Origin: Metellina segmentata
Taxonomy: Eukaryota > Arthropoda > Arachnida > Araneae > Tetragnathidae
Length of the DNA stretch: 64,000 nt
Direction: 5' to 3'
Assembly: GCA_947359465.1 (NCBI GenBank)
Contig: OX375879.1
Location: 90,495,578 to 90,559,577, forward strand
Part shown: positions 63,441 to 64,000 of the stretch, piece after piece
How the letters are laid out: each line of letters begins with the position of its first letter
Numbering within the stretch: position 1 is the stretch's first letter
Made by a program: the position numbers and the translations under genes
Notes under the pieces: generated by a model
Databases searched by the model: none
What the model saw: only the letters and a program-made list of their open reading frames with translations
Told to the model about the DNA's origin: nothing

Positions 63441-64000
63441 TGTAGTTTCAAAGAAAGTATGAATTTTTTACGGCCTAACCACCGAATTTGTCCTGCCGAA
63501 AGGCAAGAAAATTAAAGCTGTCTACATGTAGTTTGTGAATTTTTTTTTATCATATGAACAAAGTAATATATCCAGAGAGTGTGTTGCGCGACTTTTTATT
63601 TCGTCCTAGTTCTGCCTGTATAAATTTGACATGGATCCTACCTTTGCCAAGAGCGCTAGAACCCTATATGGCACTGGCGCCCGGAAACCACTAAAAAAGC
63701 TGATCATCTTTATATCTTTAGGGGGCCATTAATAAATATTGATATTAATTTTTCTTTATTTTAAGACTACTTCCCCTCCAAAAAAATATAAAACAATATC
63801 ATCAAGGTCCAAAATTCCCTCCCTCATTTGATAGCAATATCACACACACATGCCCAACAAAAAATTTCACACTAAAAATCTTAAAAAACCAAATTTCTAT
63901 TTTCTTTTAAATATACATCTAAAGAGTGATATCGATATCAATTCTCATCCCCGAGCTGCCTCCTCCCCCACCTAAACAATACTGCGAATATTTGAAATGG
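63441..64000. other. Non-coding, possible 3' flank of the hAT relic
   Basis: No gene recognised. TTTAGGGGGCCATTAATAAA near 63720 could mark the end of the hAT element, but no partner end lies in the window. Confidence 0.3.

Overview
The window is animal nuclear DNA, AT-rich, with long introns, GT-AG splice sites and very dense transposon debris. The best lineage clue is the mobile DNA: a Ty3/gypsy gag start of the kind found in spiders, several Tc1-like transposase relics of the spider type, and tRNA-headed SINEs. I infer an arachnid, most likely a spider. No bacterial, CRISPR or plasmid features were seen.

Two multi-exon host genes dominate. (1) On the minus strand (1980-18153) lies a complete saccharopine dehydrogenase-like oxidoreductase gene (SCCPDH family). 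It has 12 exons whose phases join without a gap to give 430 residues, close to the vertebrate length. (2) On the plus strand (34920 to at least 58120) lies a secreted CAP-superfamily gene with a signal peptide, a CAP domain spread over exons 1-4 and a cysteine-rich EGF-like tail. It has six recognisable exons over about 23 kb and the final exon is not securely found. Between the two genes are a single-exon 113-residue gene with its own poly(A) signal (22785-23126), a tRNA-Thr(UGU) gene (26525-26597, minus) and a tRNA-Val-like sequence (25271-25343, minus).

The remainder is mostly mobile DNA. The SCCPDH introns hold a non-autonomous Helitron, an antisense decayed hAT transposase and SINE pieces. 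18.4-20.5 kb is a SINE nest. 27.5-29.5 kb holds relics of a Tigger/pogo-like transposon. 30.8 kb is a small MITE with a perfect 8-bp target duplication. 32.0-34.2 kb is a DNA transposon split by a second Helitron. The CAP introns carry a large inverted repeat (36.1-37.9 kb), Tc1 relics (38.3, 45.5, 48.5 kb), a hAT-type MITE (40.3-41.1 kb), hAT fragments (42.7, 46.0, 49.3 kb), gypsy relics (43.4-44.6 kb plus strand; 51.8-53.7 kb minus strand) and several tandem repeats. The right end holds a non-LTR retrotransposon 3' part (58.8-61.0 kb, minus) interrupted by a hAT-type MITE packed with CATCGATGT motifs, an inverted repeat pair at 61.7/63.0 kb, and a hAT transposase C-terminal relic at 63.1 kb.

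I did not find a convincing new multi-gene system. The most interesting items are the MITEs with exact 8-bp target duplications, the nested Helitron, a SINE family whose shared body carries different tRNA-like heads, and the CAP gene with a GC-AG intron and a changed CAP active-site motif. All calls come from reading the sequence; no database search was run.
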